This document shows, in pieces, positions 8,599 through 17,283 of a stretch of 64,000 nt of DNA (positions within the stretch are counted from its first letter, which is position 1; each line of letters opens with the position of its first letter). The position numbers and the translations under genes were made by a program. Origin of the DNA: JAKAWQ01 sp963840545 (GTDB taxonomy: Bacteria > Pseudomonadota > Alphaproteobacteria > Acetobacterales > Acetobacteraceae); contig CAWIZE010000006.1 in the NCBI GenBank assembly GCA_963840545.1, forward strand, positions 186,001 to 250,000, given 5' to 3'. The notes under the pieces are model-generated. The model saw nothing but the letters and a program-made list of their open reading frames with translations, had not been told where the DNA came from and ran no database searches.

Positions 8599-9749
8599 GA
8601 GAGGCCGAGCGCGGTGGCGGAGCCGGAGAGGAAGCCGGCGAGGGTGCGGTGGAAATCCGGCTCGTCGAGCAGGAAGGCGTCGTGGCCCTTGTCGCTCTCG
8701 ACCTCGACGAAGCTCAAATTCGCCGCCGCCTGGTTGAGCGCGCGGGCGATGGCGCGGGACTGGGCGGTCGGGAACAGCCAGTCCGAGCTGAAGGATATCA
8801 GGCAGAACCGCGTCTTCGAGCCGGCAAAGGCGCGCGCGAGGTCGCCCCCGTGCTCGGCGGCGAGGTCGAAGAAATCCATCGCCCGGGTGATGCTGAGGTA
8901 GGAGTTGGCATCGAAGCGGGTGACGAAGCTCGAGCCCTGGTGGCGGAGGTAGCTTTCCACCTCGAAAAGATCGTCGAACAGCGTGAGCGAGGGGCCGGAG
9001 CGCAGGCGCCGGCCGAATTTGCGCGTCAGCGCCTGCTCGGAGAGGTAGGTGATGTGGGCGGTCATCCGCGCCACCGCGAGGCCGCGCGCCGGCACCTTGC
9101 CGTGCTCCCAGTAGCGCCCGCCCGCCCAGTCCGGATCGGCGAAGATCGCCTGGCGCCCGACCTCGTGGAAGGCGATGTTCTGCGCCGTGTGGTAGGCGGC
9201 GGTGGCGATCGGCACGGCGGCGAAGACGCTCCCGGGGTAGAGCGCGGCCCATTCGAGCACCTGCATCCCGCCCATCGAGCCGCCGAGGACGGCGAAGAGG
9301 CGCTCGATGCCGAGATGCTCGGCCAGGCGCTTCTGCGCGCGGACCATGTCGCGGATCGTGACGGGGGGGAAATCGGTGCCCCAGGGGAGGATGCGCCCGC
9401 TCTCGGGCTGCTCGTCCTTCGCGCTCGGCGGGCCGCTCGAGCCCATGCATCCGCCGAGCACATTGGCCGAGATGACGAAGAAGCGCTCGGTGTCCACCGG
9501 CCGGCCGGGCCCCACCACCGCCTCCCACCAACCGGGCTTGCCGGTGAGCGGATGCGCCTCGGCCACGTACTGATCGCCGGTCAGGGCATGGCAGACCAGC
9601 ACGGCGTTGGATCGTTCCGCGTTCAGCCGCCCGTAGGTGCGATAGGCGACCGTGAGCCGCCCGAGGCGGACCCCGCAATCGAGCAGCATCCCGTCCCCGA
9701 AATGCACCGCCTGGTGGGTTGCTTGCGGCGGTGTTTCCACAACCATCAT
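8595..9749 (-). CDS. metX: Homoserine O-acyltransferase MetX
   Basis: Acylates homoserine as the first committed step of methionine synthesis. The 384-residue alpha/beta-hydrolase has its nucleophile in LGGSMGGMQ (Ser about 158), an Asp in SSDWLFPT and a His in DKGHDAFLL. ANVLGGCMGSSGP is the MetX family signature. Because MetX enzymes can be acetyl- or succinyltransferases, the acyl donor is not certain; acetyl-CoA is the default guess. The start is one of two adjacent ATGs at 9749 and 9746. A longer frame upstream has no homology. The gene diverges from the aromatic operon across about 100 bases. I looked there for a SAM-II riboswitch and did not find one. Confidence 0.93.
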   Translation of the reverse strand: MMVVETPPQATHQAVHFGDGMLLDCGVRLGRLTVAYRTYGRLNAERSNAVLVCHALTGDQYVAEAHPLTGKPGWWEAVVGPGRPVDTERFFVISANVLGGCMGSSGPPSAKDEQPESGRILPWGTDFPPVTIRDMVRAQKRLAEHLGIERLFAVLGGSMGGMQVLEWAALYPGSVFAAVPIATAAYHTAQNIAFHEVGRQAIFADPDWAGGRYWEHGKVPARGLAVARMTAHITYLSEQALTRKFGRRLRSGPSLTLFDDLFEVESYLRHQGSSFVTRFDANSYLSITRAMDFFDLAAEHGGDLARAFAGSKTRFCLISFSSDWLFPTAQSRAIARALNQAAANLSFVEVESDKGHDAFLLDEPDFHRTLAGFLSGSATALGLS

Positions 9750-9850
9750 AACGCCTGCATAAGCGCGAGCGGAGGGGTCGGGCAAGGTCGCGGGGTGTAG
9801 GCAGCTATGCCGCCATCGGCTATCCATGCGCCCGATTCCGAGGAGCCCCG

Positions 9851-10741
9851 ATGCAGATCCCCGTGCCAACCGAAGACGACGACGCTCCGGACGAGCCGGG
9901 CGAATGGTCGCTCGAGCGGCTGCGCGGCGAACTCGACCGGCTCGATGAAGCGCTCCACGAGCTCTTGAAGGAGCGGGCCGAGGCGGTGGCGCGGCTGGCG
10001 CGGCTCCGGCTCAAGCCCGGGGTGGCGCTGCGCCCGGGCCGCGAGGCGGAGATCATCCGCCGGCGCCTCGCGCGCCATGATGGGCCGCTTCCTCCCGCCA
10101 CGCTCGTGCGCATCTGGCGCGAACTCCTGGCCGGCACGACCGCGATGCAAGGTCCTTTCGCGGTCGCCGTATGCCAGGCTGACCCGGCCAGCGGCTATGT
10201 CGCGCTGGCCCACGAGCAGTTCGGGGCGCTGACGCCCGTGCGCCGGCACCGTTCGCCGGCCCAGGCGATCGCCGAGATCCTCGCCGGGACCGCTGCCGTC
10301 GCGGTGCTGCCCTTTCCCGCCGAGGGCGATCCGGCCGGCGGATGGTGGCAGAGGCTCGGCACGCGCGACGCGCCGCGCGTCCATGTGGTGGCCCGCCTGC
10401 CGTTCTGGACCCTGCGGCCCGAAGGCATGCCGCATCTTTCCGCGCTCGTCCTATCGACCGCCCCGCCCGATCCCTCCGGGCGGGACACCAGCTTGCTCAG
10501 CCTCGCCTTCGCGCCCGAGCTGAGCCGCACCCGGCTCACCGCCGCCCTCGTTGCGGCCGGCTTCGTCCTCGGGCCGGTGCTGATCGAGCGCGACGAGCCG
10601 GCGGGCCTCGCCCGCGCCCTGGTCGAGGTGGCCGGCTTCGTCAGCGAGGCCGATCCGCGCCTGGCGCGCCTCGACTGGCTCGCCGAGCCGCCGGGCCTGC
10701 TGGGCGCCTATGCCATCCCCGAACCGGAGGCGCCGTCATGA
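9851..10741 (+). CDS. Chorismate mutase (AroQ type) with a C-terminal extension
   Basis: Converts chorismate to prephenate for phenylalanine and tyrosine synthesis. Residues 18-100 carry the all-helical AroQ fold: LERLRGELDRLDEALHELL, then the basic RLKPG...RPGREAEIIRRRL segment and IWRELL. The protein is 296 residues long, about three times a bare AroQ domain. The remaining 190 residues resemble a worn prephenate-dehydratase-like module but lack clear catalytic motifs, so I call only the mutase activity. The stop overlaps the hisC start (ATGA), which places it first in a three-gene aromatic operon. Confidence 0.8.
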   Translation: MQIPVPTEDDDAPDEPGEWSLERLRGELDRLDEALHELLKERAEAVARLARLRLKPGVALRPGREAEIIRRRLARHDGPLPPATLVRIWRELLAGTTAMQGPFAVAVCQADPASGYVALAHEQFGALTPVRRHRSPAQAIAEILAGTAAVAVLPFPAEGDPAGGWWQRLGTRDAPRVHVVARLPFWTLRPEGMPHLSALVLSTAPPDPSGRDTSLLSLAFAPELSRTRLTAALVAAGFVLGPVLIERDEPAGLARALVEVAGFVSEADPRLARLDWLAEPPGLLGAYAIPEPEAPS

Positions 10742-11835
10742 GCCCGCGCCCACGCGCCGAGATCCTCTCGATCGCGCCCTATATCGGCGGCGAATCCCAT
10801 ATTCCCGGCAGCAACCGGGTGATCAAGCTGTCCTCGAACGAGGGGCCCTTCGGGCCGCCGCCGGGCGCGCGGGCGGCCTACGCCGCGCTCGCCGGGCAGA
10901 TCCACCTCTATCCGGACGGCAGCGCCACCCTGCTCCGCCGGGCGATCGGGCAGAAATTCGGGCTTGATGCGGAACGGATCGTCTGCGGCGCCGGCTCGGA
11001 CGATCTCATCTACCTGCTGACGCTCGCCTATAGCGGTCCCGGCACCGAAATCGTCATGAGCGCGCACGGCTTCTCGATCTACGGGATCGCCGCGCAGTAC
11101 GCCGGCGCGCGCACCCTGAAGGCGCCCGAGCGGGCGCTCGTCGCCGATGTCGATGCGATGCTGGCGCTGGTCTCGCCGGCGACCCGCATCGTCTTCCTGG
11201 CCAACCCCAACAACCCGACCGGCAGCATGCTGCCGGCCGCCGAGGTGGCGCGGCTGCGCGCCGGGTTGCCGCCGGACGTCCTGCTCGTGCTCGACGCCGC
11301 GTACGCCGAATATGTCGAGCGCCCGGATTACGAGCCCGGCATCGCCCTGGTGGACGAAGCCGAGAACACGGTCATGACGCGCACCTTCAGCAAGCTGTTC
11401 GGCATGGGCGGCATGCGCCTCGGCTGGGCCTATGCGCCGGCGCCGGTGGTCGATGTGCTGAACCGGGTGCGCGCGCCTTTCAATGTCAATGCGGCGGCGC
11501 AGGCCGCCGGGATCGCCGCACTCGCGGAGCCGGGATGGCTCGAGATGAGCCGCGCCCACAATCGCGAATGGCGCCGCCGGCTCGCCGATGCGCTCGCCGC
11601 GGCGGGGATCAAGGTGTGGCCGAGCGAGGGCAATTTCCTGCTCGCCGACTTCGCCACCGCCGAGCGCGCCCGCCGCGCCGACGCGGCACTGCGCGCCCGC
11701 GGGATCATCGCCCGCTTCACCACCGGCTACGGCCTGCCGCAATGCCTCAGGATCTCGATCGGCACCGCCGAGGAATGCACGGCGGTGGCGGAGACGCTCG
11801 CCGCCTTCATGGCCCACGAATCGGCCCATGCCTGA
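10738..11835 (+). CDS. hisC: Histidinol-phosphate/aromatic aminotransferase
   Basis: A 365-residue PLP-dependent class I/II aminotransferase. The cofactor lysine is about residue 219 in TFSKLFGMGGMRLGW, and NPNNPTGSM and LDAAYAEY are the HisC-type active-site motifs. The family uses histidinol phosphate, prephenate or aromatic keto acids. Its place between chorismate mutase and TyrA, with overlaps on both sides, suggests that its main work here may be the aromatic transamination (prephenate to arogenate, or a final step to Phe/Tyr). A role in histidine synthesis cannot be excluded, since the rest of that pathway is not in view. Confidence 0.88.
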   Translation: MSPRPRAEILSIAPYIGGESHIPGSNRVIKLSSNEGPFGPPPGARAAYAALAGQIHLYPDGSATLLRRAIGQKFGLDAERIVCGAGSDDLIYLLTLAYSGPGTEIVMSAHGFSIYGIAAQYAGARTLKAPERALVADVDAMLALVSPATRIVFLANPNNPTGSMLPAAEVARLRAGLPPDVLLVLDAAYAEYVERPDYEPGIALVDEAENTVMTRTFSKLFGMGGMRLGWAYAPAPVVDVLNRVRAPFNVNAAAQAAGIAALAEPGWLEMSRAHNREWRRRLADALAAAGIKVWPSEGNFLLADFATAERARRADAALRARGIIARFTTGYGLPQCLRISIGTAEECTAVAETLAAFMAHESAHA

Positions 11836-12715
11836 GCCGTTGTTCCGGCGGCTCGCGCTGATCGGGATCGGGCTGATCGGGAGCTCGCTGGCGCGGGCGA
11901 GGCGCGAGCGGGGGACCATCGCGGCCGAGCTGGTGGCGCATGACTGCTCCCCGGAGGTGCTCGCGCGGGTTGCCGCGCTGGACCTCGCCGACCGCATCGA
12001 ACCGGACCTCGCGGCCGCCGTCGCCGGCGCCGACGGCGTCATCCTCTGCACCCCCGTCGGCACCTTCGCCGCGATCGCCCAGGCGATCGCCTCGCACCTC
12101 GCGCCGGGCGCGATCCTCTCCGATGTCGGCTCGACCAAGCAGTCGGTGCTGCGCGACGTCGGCCCCCTGGTCCCGGCCGGCGTCCATTTCGTGCCCGCCC
12201 ATCCGCTCGCCGGCACCGAGTATTCCGGCCCCGATTCCGGCTTCGCCACCCTCTTCGAGGGGCGCTGGTGCCTGCTCACCCCGCCGCCGGGCACCGATCC
12301 GTCCGCGGTCGCGCGCGTGGCCGAGCTCTGGCGGCGGACCGGGGCGATGGTCGAGGAGATGGAGCCCGGGCATCACGACCGCGTGCTCGCGATCGTCAGC
12401 CACCTGCCGCACCTGCTCGCCTTCACCATCTGCGGCACCGCGGACGACCTCGCCGACGAAAGCCGCGGGCAGGTGCTGAAATTCGCCGCCTCCGGCTTTC
12501 GCGACTTCACCCGCATCGCCGCCTCGGATCCGACCATGTGGCGCGACGTCTTCCTCAACAACCGCGAGGCGCTGCTCGAGATGCTTGCCCGCTTCCTCGA
12601 GGACGCGCAGGCGATGGCGCGCGCGGTGCGCTGGGGCGACGGCGCCTATATCGAGGACAAGGTCAATCGCGGGCGGAAGATCCGCCGCAGCCTGATCGAG
12701 CTCAAGCAGGCCTGA
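11828..12715 (+). CDS. tyrA: Prephenate/arogenate dehydrogenase
   Basis: A 295-residue NAD(P)-dependent dehydrogenase that performs the oxidative decarboxylation leading to tyrosine. The Rossmann start is LALIGIGLIGSSLARA, followed by DVGSTKQSV and the substrate-binding HPLAGTEYSG. VSHLPHLLAF is the dimerisation and active-site helix motif. There is no ACT domain, so feedback control by tyrosine through that module is not expected. The start overlaps hisC by eight bases, and the stop lies 14 bases inside the convergent DUF1244 gene. Confidence 0.92.
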   Translation: MPEPLFRRLALIGIGLIGSSLARARRERGTIAAELVAHDCSPEVLARVAALDLADRIEPDLAAAVAGADGVILCTPVGTFAAIAQAIASHLAPGAILSDVGSTKQSVLRDVGPLVPAGVHFVPAHPLAGTEYSGPDSGFATLFEGRWCLLTPPPGTDPSAVARVAELWRRTGAMVEEMEPGHHDRVLAIVSHLPHLLAFTICGTADDLADESRGQVLKFAASGFRDFTRIAASDPTMWRDVFLNNREALLEMLARFLEDAQAMARAVRWGDGAYIEDKVNRGRKIRRSLIELKQA

Positions 12716-12983
12716 CCGTCGCTTCCTTCTGGTACTTCGCCTGCCACTCCTTGTAGGGCATGCCGTAGACGATCTCGCGCGCATCGGCGTCGGCGAGCGC
12801 CGATCCCCTGGCCTCGGCCTCCTCGCGGTACCAGCGGGAGAGGCAGTTGCGGCAGAAGCCGGCGAGGTTCATCAGATCGATGTTCTGCACGTCCGTGCGT
12901 TCGCGCAAGTGCGCGACGAGGCGGCGGAAGGCGGCGGCCTCGAGCTCGGTGCGGGTGGCGGGGGCGGGCGTCTCGGCGGGCAT
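12702..12983 (-). CDS. DUF1244 family protein
   Basis: A 93-residue protein of the alphaproteobacterial DUF1244 family. The conserved centre is NLAGFCRNCLSRWYREEA followed by YGMPYKEWQAKYQ near the C-terminus. The two closely spaced cysteines in FCRNC look like a metal or redox site, but no function is established to my knowledge. The ATG at 12983 has a strong AGGAGG upstream. The 3' end overlaps the tyrA end by 14 bases on the opposite strand. Confidence 0.85.
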   Translation of the reverse strand: MPAETPAPATRTELEAAAFRRLVAHLRERTDVQNIDLMNLAGFCRNCLSRWYREEAEARGSALADADAREIVYGMPYKEWQAKYQKEATVRPA

Positions 12984-13056
12984 CGCGGCCTCCTCTCGGA
13001 AGATATGCTGCCCCCGAACATGGCGTGCCCGGGCCGGCTTCGCCATACTCGGCGAT

Positions 13057-14367
13057 ATGGCGAGCCGGTGGGCGGGACGGGACGGGATCGATGAGGCGCG
13101 CGCGCGCGAGGTGCTGCTTGCGATCTTCGCCGGCGCCGTCGCCGCTGCCGATCCGCGCCGCGTGCTGCGGGCGAACCTGCCCGAGAGGCCGGCGGGACGG
13201 CCAGGGGGACGTACCGTCGTGGTCGGGGTGGGGAAGTCGGCGGCGCTGATGGCGGCCGCGGTCGAGGAGGCGTGGCCGGACGCGGCACTCGAGGGCGTGG
13301 TGGTCACGCGCTACGGCCACGCGGTCGCGACACGGCGGATCGCCGTCATCGAGGCGGGGCACCCGGTTCCGGACGAGGCGAGCGAGCGCGGGGCGGCGCG
13401 CGTCCTGGCGGCGGTCCGGGGGCTCGGCGCCGAGGACCTCGTGCTGGCGCTGATCTCGGGCGGCGGCTCGGCGCTGGCGACGCTGCCGGCGCCGGGATTG
13501 ACGCTGGCAGACAAGCAGGACGTGAACCGGGCGCTGCTCGCCTCCGGGGCGACGATCCAGGAGATGAACACGGTGCGCAAGCACCTCTCGGCGTTCAAGG
13601 GCGGGCGGCTGGCGGCGGCGGCGGCGCCGGCGCGGCTGGTCACGCTCGCGATCAGCGACGTGCCGGGGGACGATCCGGCGGTGATCGCCTCGGGGCCGAC
13701 CGTGCCCGACCCGAGCAGCTTCGCCGAGGCGCGTGCAATCCTTGCGCGCTACGGGATCGCGCCGCCGCCGGCGGTTGCGGCGCGCCTCGCGGCCGCGGAG
13801 GACGAGACGCCGAAGCCGGGCAGCCTGCCGCATGCCGAGTTTCGGCTGATCGCGACGCCGGCGATGGCGCTCGCCGCCGCGAGCGCGAAGGCGCGCGCCG
13901 CGGGGCTCTCGCCCCTCATTCTTGGCGACGCGCTCGAAGGCGAGGCGCGCGAGATGGGCACCGTCATGGCCGGCATCGCCGCTTCGGTGGCCACGCACGG
14001 CCAGCCGCTCGCGCCGCCGGCGGTGCTGCTTTCGGGCGGGGAGGCAAGCGTGACGATCGGCGCCGGGCCGGCCGGAAGCGGCGGGCGCAACACCGAGTTC
14101 CTGCTCGGGCTGGCGGTCGCGCTCCAGGGCCGCGCGGGGGTATGGGCGATCGCCGGCGATAGCGACGGAATCGACGGGACGGAGGACGCGGCCGGCGCGC
14201 TGATCGGGCCCGCCACGCTGGCCCGCGCGCGCGCGGCGGGGCTGGATGCGCGGGCAACGCTCGCCAGGCACGACAGCTACACTCTTTTCGCCGCGCTCGG
14301 CGATCTCGTGAAGACCGGGCCGACGCTCACCAACGTCAACGACATTCGCGCTATCCTCGTTTCCTGA
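13057..14367 (+). CDS. Glycerate 2-kinase (GckA/TtuD, MOFRL family)
   Basis: Phosphorylates D-glycerate, feeding 2-phosphoglycerate into lower glycolysis. The 436-residue protein has the N-terminal DUF4147 domain (VVGVGKSAALMAAAVEE, ISGGGSALATLPAPGLT, EMNTVRKHLSAFKGG) and the C-terminal MOFRL domain (LSGGEASVTIGAG and GGRNTEFLLG, then DSDGIDGTEDAAGA). It lies 11 bases before pyruvate kinase, which uses the next metabolite but one, so the pair forms a short glycerate-to-pyruvate unit. The ATG at 13057 gives the family N-terminus. The frame remains open farther upstream. Confidence 0.9.
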   Translation: MASRWAGRDGIDEARAREVLLAIFAGAVAAADPRRVLRANLPERPAGRPGGRTVVVGVGKSAALMAAAVEEAWPDAALEGVVVTRYGHAVATRRIAVIEAGHPVPDEASERGAARVLAAVRGLGAEDLVLALISGGGSALATLPAPGLTLADKQDVNRALLASGATIQEMNTVRKHLSAFKGGRLAAAAAPARLVTLAISDVPGDDPAVIASGPTVPDPSSFAEARAILARYGIAPPPAVAARLAAAEDETPKPGSLPHAEFRLIATPAMALAAASAKARAAGLSPLILGDALEGEAREMGTVMAGIAASVATHGQPLAPPAVLLSGGEASVTIGAGPAGSGGRNTEFLLGLAVALQGRAGVWAIAGDSDGIDGTEDAAGALIGPATLARARAAGLDARATLARHDSYTLFAALGDLVKTGPTLTNVNDIRAILVS

Positions 14368-14378
14368 GGTAAAAAAAG

Positions 14379-15812
14379 ATGCTCGCTCGTCAGAAGCTCC
14401 GCCGGCGCCGGCGCACGAAAATCCTCGCCACCATCGGCCCGGCGAGCTCCACGCCGGAGATGCTGGCGCGCCTCTTCCAGCTCGGCGCCGACGTGTTCCG
14501 GCTCAATTTCTCCCACGGCACACACGAGGATCATGGCGAGCGCATCCGCATGATCCGCGAGCTCGAGGAGCGCTTCGACCATCCGATCGGGATCCTTGCT
14601 GATGTCCAGGGGCCGAAGCTACGCGTGGGACAATTCCAGGGCGGCCGCGTGCATCTCCAGACCGGCCAGAGATTCCGCCTCGATCTCGATCAGACGCCCG
14701 GCAACGTGACGCGCGTCGCGCTGCCGCATCCCGAGATCATCCGCGCCGCGGGGATCGGCACCAGCCTCCTGCTGGATGACGGCAAGCTCCGGCTGCGCGT
14801 CGCCCACCAGCGCGAGGACCATCTCGACACCGAGGTCGTGGTGGGCGGACCGCTCTCCGACCGCAAGGGCGTCAACGTTCCCGACGTGGTGCTGCCGATT
14901 CCCTCGCTCACCGAGAAGGATCGCGAGGACCTCGCCTTCGCGCTCGCCCACGGCGTCGATTTTATCGGGCTCTCCTTCGTGCAACGCCCGGAGGACGTCA
15001 TCGAGGCGAAGCGGCTGGTGGGCGGGCGTGCCTGGATCATGACGAAAATGGAAAAACCGCAGGCGCTCGACCATCTCGAGGAGATCGTGCGGCTCTCGGA
15101 TGCGGTGATGGTGGCGCGCGGCGATCTCGGCGTGGAGCTGCCGCCCGAGGAGGTGCCGCTGGCCCAGAAGCGCATCGTGCGGGTGGCGCGCCAGAGCGGC
15201 AAGCCGGTGGTGGTGGCGACCCAGATGCTGGAGAGCATGATCACCGCGCCTCAGCCTACGCGCGCCGAGGCCTCGGACGTGGCGACCGCGGTGTTCGACG
15301 GCGCAGACGCGGTGATGCTTTCGGCCGAGACGGCGGCCGGGCAATTTCCCGCCGAGGCGGTCAATATCATGGACCGCATCGTCGCACGGGTGGAGCAGGA
15401 TGCCGGCTGGCGGGGGATCATCGATGCCTCGCGCCCGGCGCCCGAGCCATCCTCGGCGGATGCGATCGCCGCCGCGTCCCAGCAGGTCGCGCACACCATC
15501 GGCGCCCGAGCCATCGTCGCCTTCACCGCCTCCGGCGCGACCGCGCTCAGGGTGGCGCGCGGGCGTCCCGACTGCCCGGTGCTCGGCCTCACGCCGCATC
15601 TCGGGACGGCGCGGAAGCTCGCCGTGGCGTGGGGGGTGCACGCGGTCGTCACGCCGGAGGTGGTGAGCTTGACCGAAACGGTTCGCCGCGCTTCGCAGAT
15701 CGCCGTGGAGGAGGGCTTCGCCGCCGGCGGCGAGGAAATCGTCGTCATCGCAGGCATTCCCTTCGGCCAGTCCGGCACGACGAACACGCTGCGCGTGGCA
15801 CGGGTCGGGTGA
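14379..15812 (+). CDS. pyk: Pyruvate kinase
   Basis: Makes pyruvate and ATP from phosphoenolpyruvate and ADP. The 477 residues cover the barrel, lid and C-terminal regulatory domain. Visible motifs are TKILATIGPASSTPEML at the start, RLNFSHGTHEDH, the active-site MTKMEKPQALDHLEEI, and ATQMLESMI with RAEASDVATAVFDGADAVM. The GAGG in the glycerate kinase stop region serves as ribosome-binding site, 10 bases before the ATG. The last codons are followed by about 120 bases without a gene. Confidence 0.97.
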   Translation: MLARQKLRRRRRTKILATIGPASSTPEMLARLFQLGADVFRLNFSHGTHEDHGERIRMIRELEERFDHPIGILADVQGPKLRVGQFQGGRVHLQTGQRFRLDLDQTPGNVTRVALPHPEIIRAAGIGTSLLLDDGKLRLRVAHQREDHLDTEVVVGGPLSDRKGVNVPDVVLPIPSLTEKDREDLAFALAHGVDFIGLSFVQRPEDVIEAKRLVGGRAWIMTKMEKPQALDHLEEIVRLSDAVMVARGDLGVELPPEEVPLAQKRIVRVARQSGKPVVVATQMLESMITAPQPTRAEASDVATAVFDGADAVMLSAETAAGQFPAEAVNIMDRIVARVEQDAGWRGIIDASRPAPEPSSADAIAAASQQVAHTIGARAIVAFTASGATALRVARGRPDCPVLGLTPHLGTARKLAVAWGVHAVVTPEVVSLTETVRRASQIAVEEGFAAGGEEIVVIAGIPFGQSGTTNTLRVARVG

Positions 15813-15930
15813 TACGAGCTGTCCGCCCGCACCGCGAATGGCGGGCGTTGCAATTCGTCACCGTTGAGCTCCACACCAAAAGCCCGCTCTGTGGCCACGT
15901 TTCGCGCTCACCACCGCTGGACGAGCCGCT

Positions 15931-17283
15931 ATGACCGAGTCGCCACACACCGCTCGGATCGCCGATGCCGGCGAGCCGGCCGACCTGCCCATCGCAGGCG
16001 GCGTCTCGCCTCTGGCCCGCCCGCCGGTGTTCGTGCACGCGGGCTGGCGCACGGCAGGGACGTTCCTCTGGAGCCGCTTCCGCGCGCTCGCGGGCGTCTC
16101 AGGCTATTACGAGCCGCTGCACGAGTTGCTTGCCACGGTCTCGCCGGCGACGCTTGCGGGCCACGGGCCCCTTCTCTGGGCATCGGGCCATCCACGGCTC
16201 GCGCGGCCCTATTTCGACGAGTTCGCCCCCCTGCTCCGCACCTCGGCGCCAGGCGTGCGCGGCTATCGGAGCGCGTTCGCGACCGACGACTTCTTTGCCG
16301 GGCCGGATGCGGCCCAGCCGGCGCTTCGGGCCTATCTGCAGCTCCTGCTCGCCGCGGCGCGCGAGAGAGGCGAGCAGCCGGTGCTCAAATTCTGCCGCTC
16401 GCTCGGGCGCGCCAGCTGGATGGCAAGAAACTTTCCCGAGGCGGTGCACATCGCCGTCGTGCGCAACCCGGTCTCGCAGTTCATCGCGGCGAAGCACCAG
16501 TTCGCGGCGCACGACAATCCCTATTTTCTGCTCATGCCCCTGCTGGTGCTGGCGCGCAACGCCGCGCATGAGCCGGTCGCTGCGGTGCTGCGGAACTTTG
16601 CGGTGCACCTGCCGCGGCACGCGGCGGACGACGATGGGGCAAGGGCGCGGGCGGCGCTCGCTGCCCATCTGCGGCGCACCGAGCCCGAGGCGTGGTATCG
16701 CGGATTCCTCGCCTTCTGGCTGCTCACCATGCTCGGCATTCCGGAAACGGTCGATGCGATCATCGATGCGGACCTGCTCGCCGCTTGCGCCGATTACCAG
16801 GCCGAATGCGCAGCGGAGCTTGCGGTGCTGAGCGGCGTTGCGGTCGATCTCGGCGATGCGACGCGGCCGGCCTGCTGCGGAGGAAGGGTGGCGGACCGGC
16901 TCGGCTTCGCCCGCGCCGATCTCTGGCGACACCACGCCATGGCAGCCGCCTTCCTCGCGGAGAGCGAAGGCCCGGACTGGGTCGAGCACGGCCCGCCGGC
17001 GAGTGCCGGCGCTCTGCTCACGCAGGCAACGCTGCTCGGCATGGATCGCGGCCGGCTGCTATACGCGGGCACCCGCGGCCGGACGGCCGAATGGGAGGCG
17101 CTCGCGGGATATGCCGAGCGCGTTGGGGCGGATCAGCGCCGCAGCTTGCGCCGGGCCGAGCGGGGCGAACGCGAGCTCGCCGCGGTTTACCAGTCTCGCT
17201 CCTGGAAAGTGACAGGCCCGCTGCGCCAACTCGGCGGTTGCCTGCGGCTCTGGATCCGCCTGATCGCGGCCCGCGGGTTCTAG
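15931..17283 (+). CDS. Sulfotransferase-like protein of a surface-glycan cluster
   Basis: A 450-residue protein I can only place loosely. FVHAGWRTAGTFLWSRF near residue 35 looks like the phosphosulfate-binding loop of PAPS sulfotransferases in position and shape, though its glycine/basic pattern is atypical. VVRNPVSQFIAAKHQF near residue 173 resembles the 3'-phosphate-binding RxP segment followed by a helix. The C-terminus YQSRSWKVTGPLRQLGG is a tail often seen on polysaccharide-locus glycosyltransferases. The protein is soluble. It abuts the next gene, a membrane glycosyltransferase, with no gap (TAG then ATG). This suggests it modifies the glycan that cluster builds. Activity is inferred, not shown. 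Confidence 0.5.
   Translation: MTESPHTARIADAGEPADLPIAGGVSPLARPPVFVHAGWRTAGTFLWSRFRALAGVSGYYEPLHELLATVSPATLAGHGPLLWASGHPRLARPYFDEFAPLLRTSAPGVRGYRSAFATDDFFAGPDAAQPALRAYLQLLLAAARERGEQPVLKFCRSLGRASWMARNFPEAVHIAVVRNPVSQFIAAKHQFAAHDNPYFLLMPLLVLARNAAHEPVAAVLRNFAVHLPRHAADDDGARARAALAAHLRRTEPEAWYRGFLAFWLLTMLGIPETVDAIIDADLLAACADYQAECAAELAVLSGVAVDLGDATRPACCGGRVADRLGFARADLWRHHAMAAAFLAESEGPDWVEHGPPASAGALLTQATLLGMDRGRLLYAGTRGRTAEWEALAGYAERVGADQRRSLRRAERGERELAAVYQSRSWKVTGPLRQLGGCLRLWIRLIAARGF

Noticed and set aside
9750..9850. SAM-II riboswitch in front of metX
   Set aside because: The 100-base divergent region lacks the conserved loop and pseudoknot sequences of SAM-II on the metX strand.
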